This document shows positions 23,202-31,622 of a stretch of DNA of 64,000 nt, in pieces. This DNA is from Actinomycetota bacterium (GTDB lineage Bacteria; Actinomycetota; Thermoleophilia; Solirubrobacterales; 70-9): NCBI GenBank assembly GCA_018268575.1, contig JAFDWF010000185.1, forward strand, positions 21,616 to 85,615, in the 5' to 3' direction. Position numbers and translations under genes: made by a program. Position 1 is the first letter of the stretch; each line of letters begins with the position of its first letter. Below the pieces are notes generated by a model. It saw nothing but the letters and a program-made list of their open reading frames with translations. It was not told the origin of the DNA and searched no databases.

Positions 23202-23507
23202 ATGAGCGCGTTCGTCCTCCGGCTGATCGCGCCGCGGCCGACCTTCGCCTTCGACATGAGTGAGGAGGAGCGGGAGATCATGAGTCGGCACGCGGCCCAT
23301 TGGCAGCCCTACATCGAGTCGGGCCAGATGGTCTTCTTCGGGCCGGTGCTCGACGACACCGGCTCCTGGGGGCTGGCGATCGTCGAAGTCGACGAGGAGG
23401 AGGAGCTGCGCACCTTCGCCGCCGAGGATCCGGTGGTGAAGACCGGCACCGCCGAGCTCTGCATCGGGCGGATGCTCCAAGGGTTCGTGCGACCTCGCCT
23501 GTCGTAG
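23202..23507 (+). CDS. YciI-like (YCII domain) protein
   Basis: From ATG 23202 the protein has 101 residues. It shows the YCII pattern: LRLIAPRPTF, MSRHAAHWQPYIESGQMVFFGPVLD, WGLAIVEVD, and a C-terminal half with DPVVKTGTAEL. The conserved His and Asp of this ferredoxin-like fold are at the expected places. Members act as small oxidoreductase-like or binding proteins with mostly unknown substrates. It is the first chromosomal gene after the prophage. Confidence 0.75.
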   Translation: MSAFVLRLIAPRPTFAFDMSEEEREIMSRHAAHWQPYIESGQMVFFGPVLDDTGSWGLAIVEVDEEEELRTFAAEDPVVKTGTAELCIGRMLQGFVRPRLS

Positions 23508-23534
23508 AACTACCCCCGGCACGTCCCGGCGTGG

Positions 23535-24734
23535 TTGACTATCGGCCGGGGGAAGCGCGTACTGCGGGGGACGACGCCTGAACAGCTCGAAGCTCTGATC
23601 GGCCGGATGCCGGATCCGCGCGCCGACCGATCGGCGCTGCTCGCGGCGAGGCAGGGCGGGTGCGCCGCGCTCCTCCACCTGGTCGACCAGCTCGTGACGC
23701 GGGAGGAATGGCGGCAGGCGGCGCTGGGGGAGCTGCTCCCGGGACTGGGCTCGATCGGGGCGCCCTTCCCCCGGGACCGGCTCTCGATGCGCTCCGCCAA
23801 CGCGCTCGGAAAGGCGGGGATCCGCACCTGGGAGACGCTCGCGACCGAGACGCCCGAGTCCCTCGGCGGCGTCGCCCTGGTCGGCCCGAAGGGCCTACGT
23901 GAAGTCCTCACCGTCGTCATCCGCGAATGGGCGGCCGACCGCCTCGACCCCCGGGGACCGGCGGCCGAGGCGGACTCGGAGGAGAGCCTGCGCGACCAGC
24001 TGAGGATCATCGGCGCCTGGGCCGCCTCGACCCGCGGGCCAAGTGGGATGGTGGAGGCGATCGTCGCTGCCACCGGCGCCCGGGGGCGGCTGCCGAGCCG
24101 GGTCGAAGAGGCGATGTCGGCATTGGACGACCTCGGGGCGGCTGAGCCCGGATACCAGCGCGCCGGCCTCGCGCGCGCATTCGAGGAGCTCGAACAGAAA
24201 CCCGGCTTCGACATCTTCAGGCGCCGCCACCTGGAAGGCCCGGACCGCCCCACCCTCGAGCAGCTGGGGAAGGAGCTCGGCGTCTCGAGGTCGAGCATCG
24301 GCCAGAAAGAGGCGGCGACGGTACGGACCCTGGCGAAGCTGATGCGCGAGGAGGATTGGCCGATCCGGATCGCGGTGGAGGGGCTGCGCGCCCGGCTCGG
24401 TGCCCTCGCCCGGCCCGCGGAGCTGCGGCGGGCCTTCGCGGCGCTCGACCGCGAAGGCACCGTGCTCACCGACGCGATCGGACATCGCCGCACCCTGCTG
24501 CTCCGCCTGGCCCCCTACCGGGTCACCGAGGAGTGGGTCATGGGCCCGGAAGTGGAGGAGCTCACCGACGTCGTCCTCGGCGCCGCCACGGTCGGGTCCG
24601 GAGCCGATCCCGACGCCGTCGCCCACCGGCTTGCCGCGCTCGGCATCCGCGAGGAGCTGCAGCTGCCGTGGATCGTCGGCCGCCACGGCTTTCGCCTTAT
24701 CGACGGCAGGCTCGTGCGATCCGGCGACCTCTGA
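23535..24734 (+). CDS. Protein with alpha-CTD-like and sigma-region-4-like domains
   Basis: The 399 residues combine two transcription-type modules. Residues 79-130 (LSMRSANALGKAGIRTWETL, then GPKGLREVL) match the helix-hairpin-helix fold of the RNA polymerase alpha C-terminal domain. Residues 228-270 (RPTLEQLGKELGVSRSSIGQ) resemble sigma-70 region 4. The last 130 residues are unassigned (RRTLLLRLAPYRVTEEWVMG). It could bind RNA polymerase or DNA as an atypical regulator. The TTG start at 23535 is not certain. It lies beside the prophage end. Confidence 0.6.
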   Translation: MTIGRGKRVLRGTTPEQLEALIGRMPDPRADRSALLAARQGGCAALLHLVDQLVTREEWRQAALGELLPGLGSIGAPFPRDRLSMRSANALGKAGIRTWETLATETPESLGGVALVGPKGLREVLTVVIREWAADRLDPRGPAAEADSEESLRDQLRIIGAWAASTRGPSGMVEAIVAATGARGRLPSRVEEAMSALDDLGAAEPGYQRAGLARAFEELEQKPGFDIFRRRHLEGPDRPTLEQLGKELGVSRSSIGQKEAATVRTLAKLMREEDWPIRIAVEGLRARLGALARPAELRRAFAALDREGTVLTDAIGHRRTLLLRLAPYRVTEEWVMGPEVEELTDVVLGAATVGSGADPDAVAHRLAALGIREELQLPWIVGRHGFRLIDGRLVRSGDL

Positions 24735-24753
24735 CGCCGGATCGCCGGGACGC

Positions 24754-26472
24754 TCAGGATCGTGGCGTCGCCAGGCGAGGATCGCGGACCGCGCGCCGGA
24801 CCGCGTCGGCATGGGCGTCGTCGGGCTCCGCCGCCGCCTCCCGCTCGGCCTCGAGCCGATCAAGGTAGCGGGCTCGCTCCTCCTCGGCCTCGCGCGCCGA
24901 CCAGCCGAGGAGCGGCGCGATCGCGGCGGCGATCGGAGCGGCGGCGGCGCGGCCGCGGTCGGCCGCCTCGATCGAGATCCGCGTGCGGCGGGTGAGCACG
25001 TCGTCGAGGCGCAGGGCGCCCTCCGCCTCGACCGCGTAGATCGCCTCCGCGATCAGGTAGGCCTCGGCGCCGGGGATCGGCCGGCCGAGCTCCGGCCGCG
25101 CCGCGATCTCGTCGAGCAGGATGACCGCCAGGGCGCCGTAGCGGCCGAGCAGGTGCTCGACCGCGGCCTCGCCCACCACCGCCGCGGCCGGGTGGCGGCG
25201 GGCGCGGCCGCGGACGACGCCGAGGCCCTCGGCGCCGAGCAGCGGCACCTGGTGGGTGCGGCTCGGGTCGAGCTGCTCGCCCATCTCCGCCGCCGCCGCG
25301 TCGACCGCGTCGCGCGCCATCAGCCGGTAGGTCGTGTACTTGCCGCCCGCCACGGTGACCAGGCCCGGCGCCGGGCGGCGCACCACGTGCTCGCGCGAGA
25401 GCGCCGTCGTCGCCGCCGCGTCGCGGTCGACCAGCGGCCGCAGGCCGGCGTAGACGCCGACCACGTCCTCCTCCCCGGGCGGCTCGGTCAGCACCGCGCC
25501 GAGGTGGTCGAGCAGGTAGCGGATGTCGGCGCGGGAGGCGGCCGGGTGATCGCGGTCGAAGCGCCACTCGGTGTCGGTGGTGCCGACGATCCAGTGCGCC
25601 CCCCAGGGGATGACGAAGAGGACGCTGCGCTCGGTGCGCAGGATCAGCGCCGTCTCGGCCTCGATCCGCCCGCGCGGGACGAGGATGTGGACCCCCTTCG
25701 AGGCGCGCACCCGGACCGGCGCCTCCACCCCGCCCAACCGCTCCAGCTCGCCGCTCCACACCCCGGTCGCGTTGACCACGACCCGCGCCCGCGCGGTGAC
25801 CTCGCCGCCGCGCTCGGTGTCGCGCAGGGTGACCCGGCTGATCCCGCCCTCGCGGGCGAGCGCCTCGACCCGCATGCCGGAGATCGCCACGGCGCCGTTG
25901 GCGAGCGCCGTGCGCACCAGGGCGACGACGAAGCGGGCGTCGTCGGTGCGGGCGTCGAAGTAGCGGATCGCCCCGACCAGCGAATCGGGGCGCAGCGACG
26001 GCGCCAGCTCGAGCGCCGCCGCGTGCGAGAGGTGGCGGTGGCGCGGCACCGCCGCGTGGCGCCCGGCGAGGGCGTCGTAGAGCCCGATCCCGGCGCCGAC
26101 GTAGGCGCGCTCCCACCCTTTGTGGCGGAGCGGGAAGAGGAAGGGCACCGCCTCGACCAGGTGCGGCGCGAGCGTCTCAAGCAAGAGCGCCCGCTCGTGC
26201 AGCGCCTCGCGCACGAGGGCGAAATCACGCTGCTCGAGGTAGCGCAGGCCGCCGTGGATCAGCTTGCTGGAGCGGCTCGAGGTCCCCGCGGCGAAGTCGC
26301 GCTTCTCCACCAGGGCGACGCTGAGGCCGCGGGTGGCGGCGTCGAGCGCGACCCCGGCGCCGGTGATCCCGCCGCCGACGACGAGCAGGTCGAAGGCCTC
26401 GCCGCCAAGCCGCGCGGTGGCCGCCTCGCGGGCCTGCGGGCCGAGCCGCGAGAGCCGCTCGGAGGCGCTCAT
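24754..26472 (-). CDS. glpD: FAD-dependent glycerol-3-phosphate dehydrogenase-like enzyme
   Basis: The ATG at 26472 overlaps the GntR stop as ATGA, giving 572 residues, normal for GlpD. The FAD-binding GGGITG lies at 33-38, followed by SSRSSKLIHGGLRYLEQ, the family signature. The C-terminal cap domain ends near EERARYLDRL. It would oxidise sn-glycerol-3-phosphate, or a related polyol phosphate such as erythritol-1-phosphate in EryB relatives, at the membrane. The operon context favours a sugar-alcohol phosphate. Confidence 0.85.
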   Translation of the reverse strand: MSASERLSRLGPQAREAATARLGGEAFDLLVVGGGITGAGVALDAATRGLSVALVEKRDFAAGTSSRSSKLIHGGLRYLEQRDFALVREALHERALLLETLAPHLVEAVPFLFPLRHKGWERAYVGAGIGLYDALAGRHAAVPRHRHLSHAAALELAPSLRPDSLVGAIRYFDARTDDARFVVALVRTALANGAVAISGMRVEALAREGGISRVTLRDTERGGEVTARARVVVNATGVWSGELERLGGVEAPVRVRASKGVHILVPRGRIEAETALILRTERSVLFVIPWGAHWIVGTTDTEWRFDRDHPAASRADIRYLLDHLGAVLTEPPGEEDVVGVYAGLRPLVDRDAAATTALSREHVVRRPAPGLVTVAGGKYTTYRLMARDAVDAAAAEMGEQLDPSRTHQVPLLGAEGLGVVRGRARRHPAAAVVGEAAVEHLLGRYGALAVILLDEIAARPELGRPIPGAEAYLIAEAIYAVEAEGALRLDDVLTRRTRISIEAADRGRAAAAPIAAAIAPLLGWSAREAEEERARYLDRLEAEREAAAEPDDAHADAVRRAVRDPRLATPRS

Positions 26473-27206
26473 CGCCGCGGCGGCGGCCGTTCCGGCGCGC
26501 GCCGCCGGTTGACGTGGAGCTCGAAGGCGTCGGCGACGTGCCACTCGGAGGAGAGCATCACCGGATGGCGGTCGCGGTCGAGGTCGACCTGCTCGATGTG
26601 GAGCAGCGGCGTGCCGACCTCGACCGCGAGCAGGCGGGCGAGGCGGCCCTCGGCGACCACCGGGGTCAGCTGGGCGCCGGCCCCGTCGACCCGGTGGCCG
26701 GCCCGCTCGAGGACCTCGTAGAGCGAGGCCTCGATGTCGTGCTCGCCCTCCGGCACGTACTCCAGCGGCAGCCGGTCGATCGAGTAGACGACCGGCCGCC
26801 CGTCGGCGGTGCGAATCCGTTCCACCGACATCAGCTGCGTGCCCGGCGCCACCGCCAGCGCCGCGGCGTCTGACTCGGTCGCCGCCTGCACTCCGTAGTC
26901 AACCAGGATCAGCCGCGCCTCCATCCCCGCGTCCCTGATCATGCTCAGATAGCTGACCGACTGGTCGAGCGAGTGGCGGCGCGGCAGGTTGCGGGCGACG
27001 AAGGTCCCCGCGCCTTGGCGGCGGGTCAGGTAGCCGGTCTCGACCAGGCCGGTCACCGCTTCCCGCACGGTCGCCCGGCTGACCCCGGCGCGCTCCGCCA
27101 TCTCGTCCTCGTTGGGCAGCTTCGAGCCGCTCGGGTAGGTGCCGTCGAGGAGCTCCCCATAGAGCTGGTCGCGGAGGCGCTCGACCGCTGAGGAACGACG
27201 GCTCAT
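26469..27206 (-). CDS. GntR-family regulator, HutC/UTRA type
   Basis: Residues 1-75 are a GntR winged helix (LYGELLDGTYPSGSKLPNED, VSRATVREAVTGL, RRQGAGTFVA). Residues 90-240 are a UTRA effector domain (LMSVERIRTADGRPVVYSID, EWHVADAFELHVNR). It sits inside the operon it probably controls, overlapping both neighbours by four bases. Two inverted repeats upstream of the permease gene (33144-33183) are likely operators. The effector is probably a phosphorylated pathway intermediate. Confidence 0.85.
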   Translation of the reverse strand: MSRRSSAVERLRDQLYGELLDGTYPSGSKLPNEDEMAERAGVSRATVREAVTGLVETGYLTRRQGAGTFVARNLPRRHSLDQSVSYLSMIRDAGMEARLILVDYGVQAATESDAAALAVAPGTQLMSVERIRTADGRPVVYSIDRLPLEYVPEGEHDIEASLYEVLERAGHRVDGAGAQLTPVVAEGRLARLLAVEVGTPLLHIEQVDLDRDRHPVMLSSEWHVADAFELHVNRRRAPERPPPRR

Positions 27207-27892
27207 GCGGACGCCACCGTTTCGCCCTGCGCCGCCGCGAGCACCGCGGCGACCTGGCCGGGGACGCCCGGCCCCCCGGGGAGCTTGCCTTCGAAGATCG
27301 CGCTGCCGATCGTGAATCCCCAGGCGCCCGCCCGCTCGAGCGCCTCGATCTGGCCGAAGCCGGCGACCGAGCCGGCGGCGATCACCGGCCCGTCGGCGGC
27401 GGCGACCACGGCCGCGACCAGCCGCTCGACGTCGGCCTCGGGGTGCCGGTAGGCGAGCAGGTCGACGCCGTCGATCCCCGCCGTCGCGGTGAGCCGGCGG
27501 GCGTCCTCGGCGATCTCCGAGGTCTCGCCTTCGAGCACGCTTGGATGACCGACGACCGTGCCGGGGAAGGGGCAGTAGTGGACGGTGCGGCCCGCCAGGA
27601 CCGCGGTCCCGATCTCCGGGTGGGTGCCGCCGAGGACCCAGTCGACGCCGATCTCCGCCGCCGCCTCGAGCGAGCGCCGCTCGTCCTCGACGCTGGTCGA
27701 GACGACCTCCAGCATCACCTCCATCTCGAGGTCGTGCGCCTTCGCCGCCACCGCGGTCAACCGCTCGACCGTGGCGCCGACGTCCTTGAAGCCGACGTAG
27801 CGCAGGCTGCTGCCGCGCAGCCCGTCCAGCACCTCGAGCGCGTCGGGAACGGTGGCGTCGTCCTTGGTCAGCATGAAGACGAAGTTGATCAT
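27203..27892 (-). CDS. TIM-barrel protein, phosphate-binding type, substrate unknown
   Basis: I start at ATG 27892 (MINFVFMLTKDDATVPDALE); the 229 residues have alternating strands and helices of a beta/alpha barrel. The end, PVIAAGSVAGFGQIEALERA then GFTIGSAIFEG, matches the phosphate-binding strands of HisA/NanE/ThiE-like barrels. Conserved acidic residues (MEVMLEVV, GVDLLAYRH) could be catalytic. In this operon an isomerase, epimerase or aldolase acting on a sugar phosphate is likely. I cannot name it. Confidence 0.6.
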   Translation of the reverse strand: MINFVFMLTKDDATVPDALEVLDGLRGSSLRYVGFKDVGATVERLTAVAAKAHDLEMEVMLEVVSTSVEDERRSLEAAAEIGVDWVLGGTHPEIGTAVLAGRTVHYCPFPGTVVGHPSVLEGETSEIAEDARRLTATAGIDGVDLLAYRHPEADVERLVAAVVAAADGPVIAAGSVAGFGQIEALERAGAWGFTIGSAIFEGKLPGGPGVPGQVAAVLAAAQGETVASA

Positions 27893-27900
27893 GGGTCCTT

Positions 27901-28698
27901 TCAGTGGGGTTGCCTGGGACGATCGGAGAGCAGGTTGCCGATGCCGTCGAGCACGTAGTCCGGGCGCACCGGGGAGCCGGCGACGGCGTCGGGGGCGGTG
28001 GCGCCGCTCAAGACGAGGACGCCGGTCATGCCGACCCGCTGGCCCATCGCGACGTCGGTCTCGAGCCGGTCGCCGACCAGCGCGGTCGCGTCGGGATCGG
28101 TGCCGAGCCGGGCGAGCAGCTCGCGGCCCATGGTCGCGCTCGGCTTGCCCAGCACCGCCTCGGCGCTGGCCCCGGTGCAGGCCTCGACCGCGGCCAGCAT
28201 CGCCGCGCAGTCGGGCAGACCGCCCTCCGGGGTCGGGCAGAAGCGGTCGGGGTTGGTGGCGAGGATCGTCGCGCCGTGGTGGCGGACCGCGCGGTAGGCG
28301 GCGCGGAGCTTCTCGTAGTCGAAGCCGCGGTCGAAGGAGACGACGACGACCTCGGCCTCGGCCGGGTCCTCGACCAGCTCCCAGCCGGCCTCGCCGAGCG
28401 CCGCCTCGACCACCGACTCGGCGACGGTCAGCAGGCGAGCGCCCGGGTGGCGCTCGGCCAGGTAGGCGAGCAGCGAGTCGAGCGCCGTGACCACGTCCTC
28501 GGCGCCGGTCGGGACGCCGAGCCGGGTCAGCTTGGCGGCGTAGTCGGAGTTGGTCTCGAGCGGCTTGTTGGTGACGAAGACGACCCGCGAGCCGTCGTCG
28601 CGCAGGGCGGCGATCGTCTCGCGCGCGCCCGGCAGCAGTTGCTCGCCGAGGTAGACGGTGCCGTCGAGGTCGAAGGCGTAGCCGTCGAAGCGCCTCAC
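27901..28698 (-). CDS. HAD-IIA (NagD-like) phosphatase
   Basis: GTG 28698 overlaps the preceding TGA, giving 265 residues. Motif I is FDLDGTVYLGE, motif II FVTNKP, motif III GKPSATMG and motif IV GDRLETDVAMG, with the large cap of subclass IIA between. Relatives dephosphorylate glycerol phosphate, nitrophenyl phosphate or nucleotides. In the operon it may remove phosphate from a polyol or overflow intermediate. Confidence 0.82.
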   Translation of the reverse strand: MRRFDGYAFDLDGTVYLGEQLLPGARETIAALRDDGSRVVFVTNKPLETNSDYAAKLTRLGVPTGAEDVVTALDSLLAYLAERHPGARLLTVAESVVEAALGEAGWELVEDPAEAEVVVVSFDRGFDYEKLRAAYRAVRHHGATILATNPDRFCPTPEGGLPDCAAMLAAVEACTGASAEAVLGKPSATMGRELLARLGTDPDATALVGDRLETDVAMGQRVGMTGVLVLSGATAPDAVAGSPVRPDYVLDGIGNLLSDRPRQPH

Positions 28699-30140
28699 AG
28701 CCCGGCCCCCAGCGACGCCGCCTCGCCCAGCACCGCCTCGACGTCGGCCTCCTCCCAGCCACTGCTGAAGCAGGCGAGGTCGGCGATGGTGAAACGGTCG
28801 CGCATCAGGTGGCAGTTGGCGAGCGCCCAGCGGGCGGTGTCGGGGTCGACCGCTGGATCGAGCTCGGAGAACCGGGTCGGCGCGCCCGCCGTCCGCATCG
28901 CCGCGACCAGGCGGGCGGGGTCGACGGTCAGCTGGTCGAGCCGTGGCTGCAGCGCCCCCCACTCGCGGGCGAGCCGCTCGAGCCGCGACCGGTTCGCCTG
29001 CCAGCGCTCCAGCTTGCGCGCGTAGTCCGACCAGCACTCCGCCGCCATCGCACCGCTCGGATCGAGCGGGTCGAAGGCGCGGCGGACCCGCGCCTCCATC
29101 GCCGCCGGCTCGGGGAAGCGCAACTCCAGGCCGTCGGCCTCGATCCGGGCGCGCAGCCGCTCCCAGACCAGCGCCGCGACGATCGTCGTCACCCCCACCT
29201 TGGCCCCGTGCAGGGCGGTCTGCGCCCCGCGGCTCGCGGCCGCCATCTCGATCAGGTGGCTGACCGTGTGCTCCATCCCGGAGGAGGGCGCGGTGCGGCC
29301 TGCGACCCCCATCGCGATGCCGCTGACGGCGAGGATCTCGGCCAGGCGGACGACCGCGGCGGCGTCGTCTCCGGCCAGCCGTGGCGCCAGCTCGAGCAGC
29401 TCCTCGCCGTGGTCGCGGCCGATCGCCACCGCGGTCGGCGCGTAGCTTTCGTCGATGCCGACCGCGCTCGCCAAGAGCCAGTCGGGCGACGCCGTGAACA
29501 TCGAGACCAGGTCGCCGAGGCCGGCCAGGCTCATCGGCCGCGGCGCCGCCAGCAGGGTCGGGCCGTCGAGCAGGAGGACGTCGGGCCAGCGCGAGGGCGT
29601 CGTCCGCTTGACGCCGCTTCGCAGCAGCACCGACTGGTCGTCGGCGAAGCCGTTGACGCTGGCCGCGGTCTGGACGATCAGGTGGGGCAGCCGGTGGGCG
29701 GCGGCGATCGCCTTGCCGAGGTCGGCGACGGTGCCGGAGGCGACGGTGACGATCGCGGCGACGCCGGCGGCCGCCGCAGTCAGCGCCGCCAGCGTCTCCT
29801 CGTCGGCGTGGACGTCGCCGTCAGCCGGCCCGGCCTCCACCGGACGGACCTCGAAATCGGCCTCGAGCAGGGCGCGGACCGCGGGCTTCAGGTCCTCCTC
29901 GCCGCGCCGCATCGGCATCCGGTCGGCGAGCAGCGCGACCTCGGCCCCCGCCGGGACGAGCGCCGCCACCGCGGCGGGCAGCTCGGCCAAGGCGTCCGGG
30001 CCGGCGATCACCCGGCCGAGGCCGAGCGGCCGCAAGCGGTCGGCGTCAGGCGCCGCGGCGAGGCGCTCGCGCAGGGCGCCGAGCAGGTCGGTAGTCGCCC
30101 CCACCCCGCCGGCTCGCGCTCCATATCCCCCGCCGCTCAC
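28695..30140 (-). CDS. Glycerol-1-phosphate dehydrogenase-like enzyme (AraM/EgsA type)
   Basis: The 481-residue protein starts at GTG 30140, overlapping the kinase stop as GTGA. The NAD-binding VASGTVADLGKAIA, QTAASVNGFADDQSV and HGAKVGVTT match iron-type alcohol dehydrogenases of the AraM/EgsA group, which interconvert glycerol-1-phosphate and dihydroxyacetone phosphate. Asp and His ligands for the metal are visible (GLGDLVS, GMEHTVSHLIE). The protein is longer than typical AraM (about 400), with an extra C-terminal helical part. Confidence 0.75.
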   Translation of the reverse strand: MSGGGYGARAGGVGATTDLLGALRERLAAAPDADRLRPLGLGRVIAGPDALAELPAAVAALVPAGAEVALLADRMPMRRGEEDLKPAVRALLEADFEVRPVEAGPADGDVHADEETLAALTAAAAGVAAIVTVASGTVADLGKAIAAAHRLPHLIVQTAASVNGFADDQSVLLRSGVKRTTPSRWPDVLLLDGPTLLAAPRPMSLAGLGDLVSMFTASPDWLLASAVGIDESYAPTAVAIGRDHGEELLELAPRLAGDDAAAVVRLAEILAVSGIAMGVAGRTAPSSGMEHTVSHLIEMAAASRGAQTALHGAKVGVTTIVAALVWERLRARIEADGLELRFPEPAAMEARVRRAFDPLDPSGAMAAECWSDYARKLERWQANRSRLERLAREWGALQPRLDQLTVDPARLVAAMRTAGAPTRFSELDPAVDPDTARWALANCHLMRDRFTIADLACFSSGWEEADVEAVLGEAASLGAGL

Positions 30141-31618
30141 CCGAGGCTCCCCTCGACCCCGTCGTAGAGGCGACGGTAGGCGGCGTGGCCCGCGGCGTAG
30201 ATCGCCGCCCGTTCGGGGCTCGGCCGCACCGGCTCCGGCGCCAGGGAGGCCGCCCGCTCGACCGCCTCGTCGAAGTCGCCGAAGACGCCCCCGGCGAGCG
30301 CCGCCAGCATCGCCGCGCCGAGCGCGGTCGGCTCCTCGGCCAGCACCGGCCGCACCGGCCGGTTCAGGACGTCGGCCTTGATCTGCAGCCAGAGCGGGCT
30401 GCGGGCGCCGCCGCCGACCACGCGGACCTCCTCGCCCGCCAGCCCCAGGGCGGCCAGCCGGTCGACCACGTCGCGGAGCGCGTAGGCGCAGCCCTCGAGC
30501 ACCGCGCGGGCGAGGTGGCGGTCGGTGTGGTTCATCGCGATCCCGGCGAAGGCGCCGCGCATCGCGTCGTTCCAGCGCGGCGCCATCGCCCCGCTCAGGG
30601 TCGGCAGGAAGGTCACCCCGTCGGCGCCGGGCGGCGCCGCGGCGGCGCGCTCGAAGAGCTCTTCCTGGGAGCAGTGGAGGACCGACTCAGCCAGCCACAG
30701 GGTGCTGCCGCCGGAGACGAAGCCGGGGTTCTCGACCAGAAGCGTGCCCGGCACCGCGTGGGCGTGGGTCTCGACCAGCCGCTCCTCGTCGAGGGTCAGC
30801 CGCTCGGCCACCGCGGCGATCGGCTCGGCGGTGCCGGTGACGTCGGCGATCAGCCCCGGCCGCAGGAGGCCGGCGGCGAGCGCGGCGCCGTGATCGTCGC
30901 CGGTGCCGACGATCACCTGGCAGGCGCTGCAGAGGCCGAGCCGCGCGGCGGCCGCCGGGGTCAGCGTCCCGGCCAGGTCGGTCGAGTCGCGCACTGCGGG
31001 GAGGCGGTCGAGGTCGAGCCCGGCCGCCTCGACCAGCGCCGCCGACCAGTCGCCGGCGGCGATGTCGTAGATCAAGGTCGAGGAGGAGTTCGCCCGGTCC
31101 TGGACCAGCGCGCCGGTCAGGCGGCCGACCAGGTAGCCGCCGACCGAGGGCAGCGAGCGGGCCGCCGCGTAGACCTCGGGTTCCTCGTCGCGCAGCCACA
31201 TCATCTTCGGCGCCGTGTGGGAGGCGTCGCAGACGAGGCCGGTGCGCTCGAACAAGTCGCGCTCGCCGACCGCCTCGCAGAGCGCCTCGGCCTGCGCCGC
31301 GGCGCGGCGGTCGAGCCAGATCACCGCGTTGCGCAACGGCCGCAGCGCCGCGTCGACCGCCACCACGCCGTCGACCTGGGAGGCGAGGCCGAGCTGGCCG
31401 ACCTCGCTCCCCTCGACGCCGGCTACGTCCAACACCTGGTGCACGGCGTCCTCCAGGCCCAGCTCCCACTCGGCCGGGTCCTGCTCGGCCCAGCCGCCCG
31501 CCGGGTGGCTCATCGAGCAGGCCCGCCTGCCGACCGCGAGGACCTCGCCCTCGGGGTCGAGCAGGCAGGCCTTGACGCTCTGCGAGCCGACGTCGATGCC
31601 GATCGTGTGCGACGCCAT
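30137..31618 (-). CDS. FGGY-family carbohydrate kinase
   Basis: ATG 31618 gives 493 residues. N-terminal IGIDVGSQSVKACLLDPEGE is the phosphate-1 motif, WLDRRAAAQAE and GTGDDHGAALAAGL match the family core, and VRVVGGGARSPLWLQIKADV is the C-terminal signature. It resembles xylulokinases, but family members phosphorylate many sugars and polyols, including glycerol and erythritol. It follows the permease by four bases, so it probably traps the imported substrate. Confidence 0.85.
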   Translation of the reverse strand: MASHTIGIDVGSQSVKACLLDPEGEVLAVGRRACSMSHPAGGWAEQDPAEWELGLEDAVHQVLDVAGVEGSEVGQLGLASQVDGVVAVDAALRPLRNAVIWLDRRAAAQAEALCEAVGERDLFERTGLVCDASHTAPKMMWLRDEEPEVYAAARSLPSVGGYLVGRLTGALVQDRANSSSTLIYDIAAGDWSAALVEAAGLDLDRLPAVRDSTDLAGTLTPAAAARLGLCSACQVIVGTGDDHGAALAAGLLRPGLIADVTGTAEPIAAVAERLTLDEERLVETHAHAVPGTLLVENPGFVSGGSTLWLAESVLHCSQEELFERAAAAPPGADGVTFLPTLSGAMAPRWNDAMRGAFAGIAMNHTDRHLARAVLEGCAYALRDVVDRLAALGLAGEEVRVVGGGARSPLWLQIKADVLNRPVRPVLAEEPTALGAAMLAALAGGVFGDFDEAVERAASLAPEPVRPSPERAAIYAAGHAAYRRLYDGVEGSLG

Positions 31619-31622
31619 TCGC

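Noticed and set aside
24400..26721. Very long plus-strand open frame of 773 codons across the glpD region
   Set aside because: It is antisense to GlpD and the GntR gene, has the Arg/Ala/Pro-rich composition of high-GC shadow frames, and no domain pattern.
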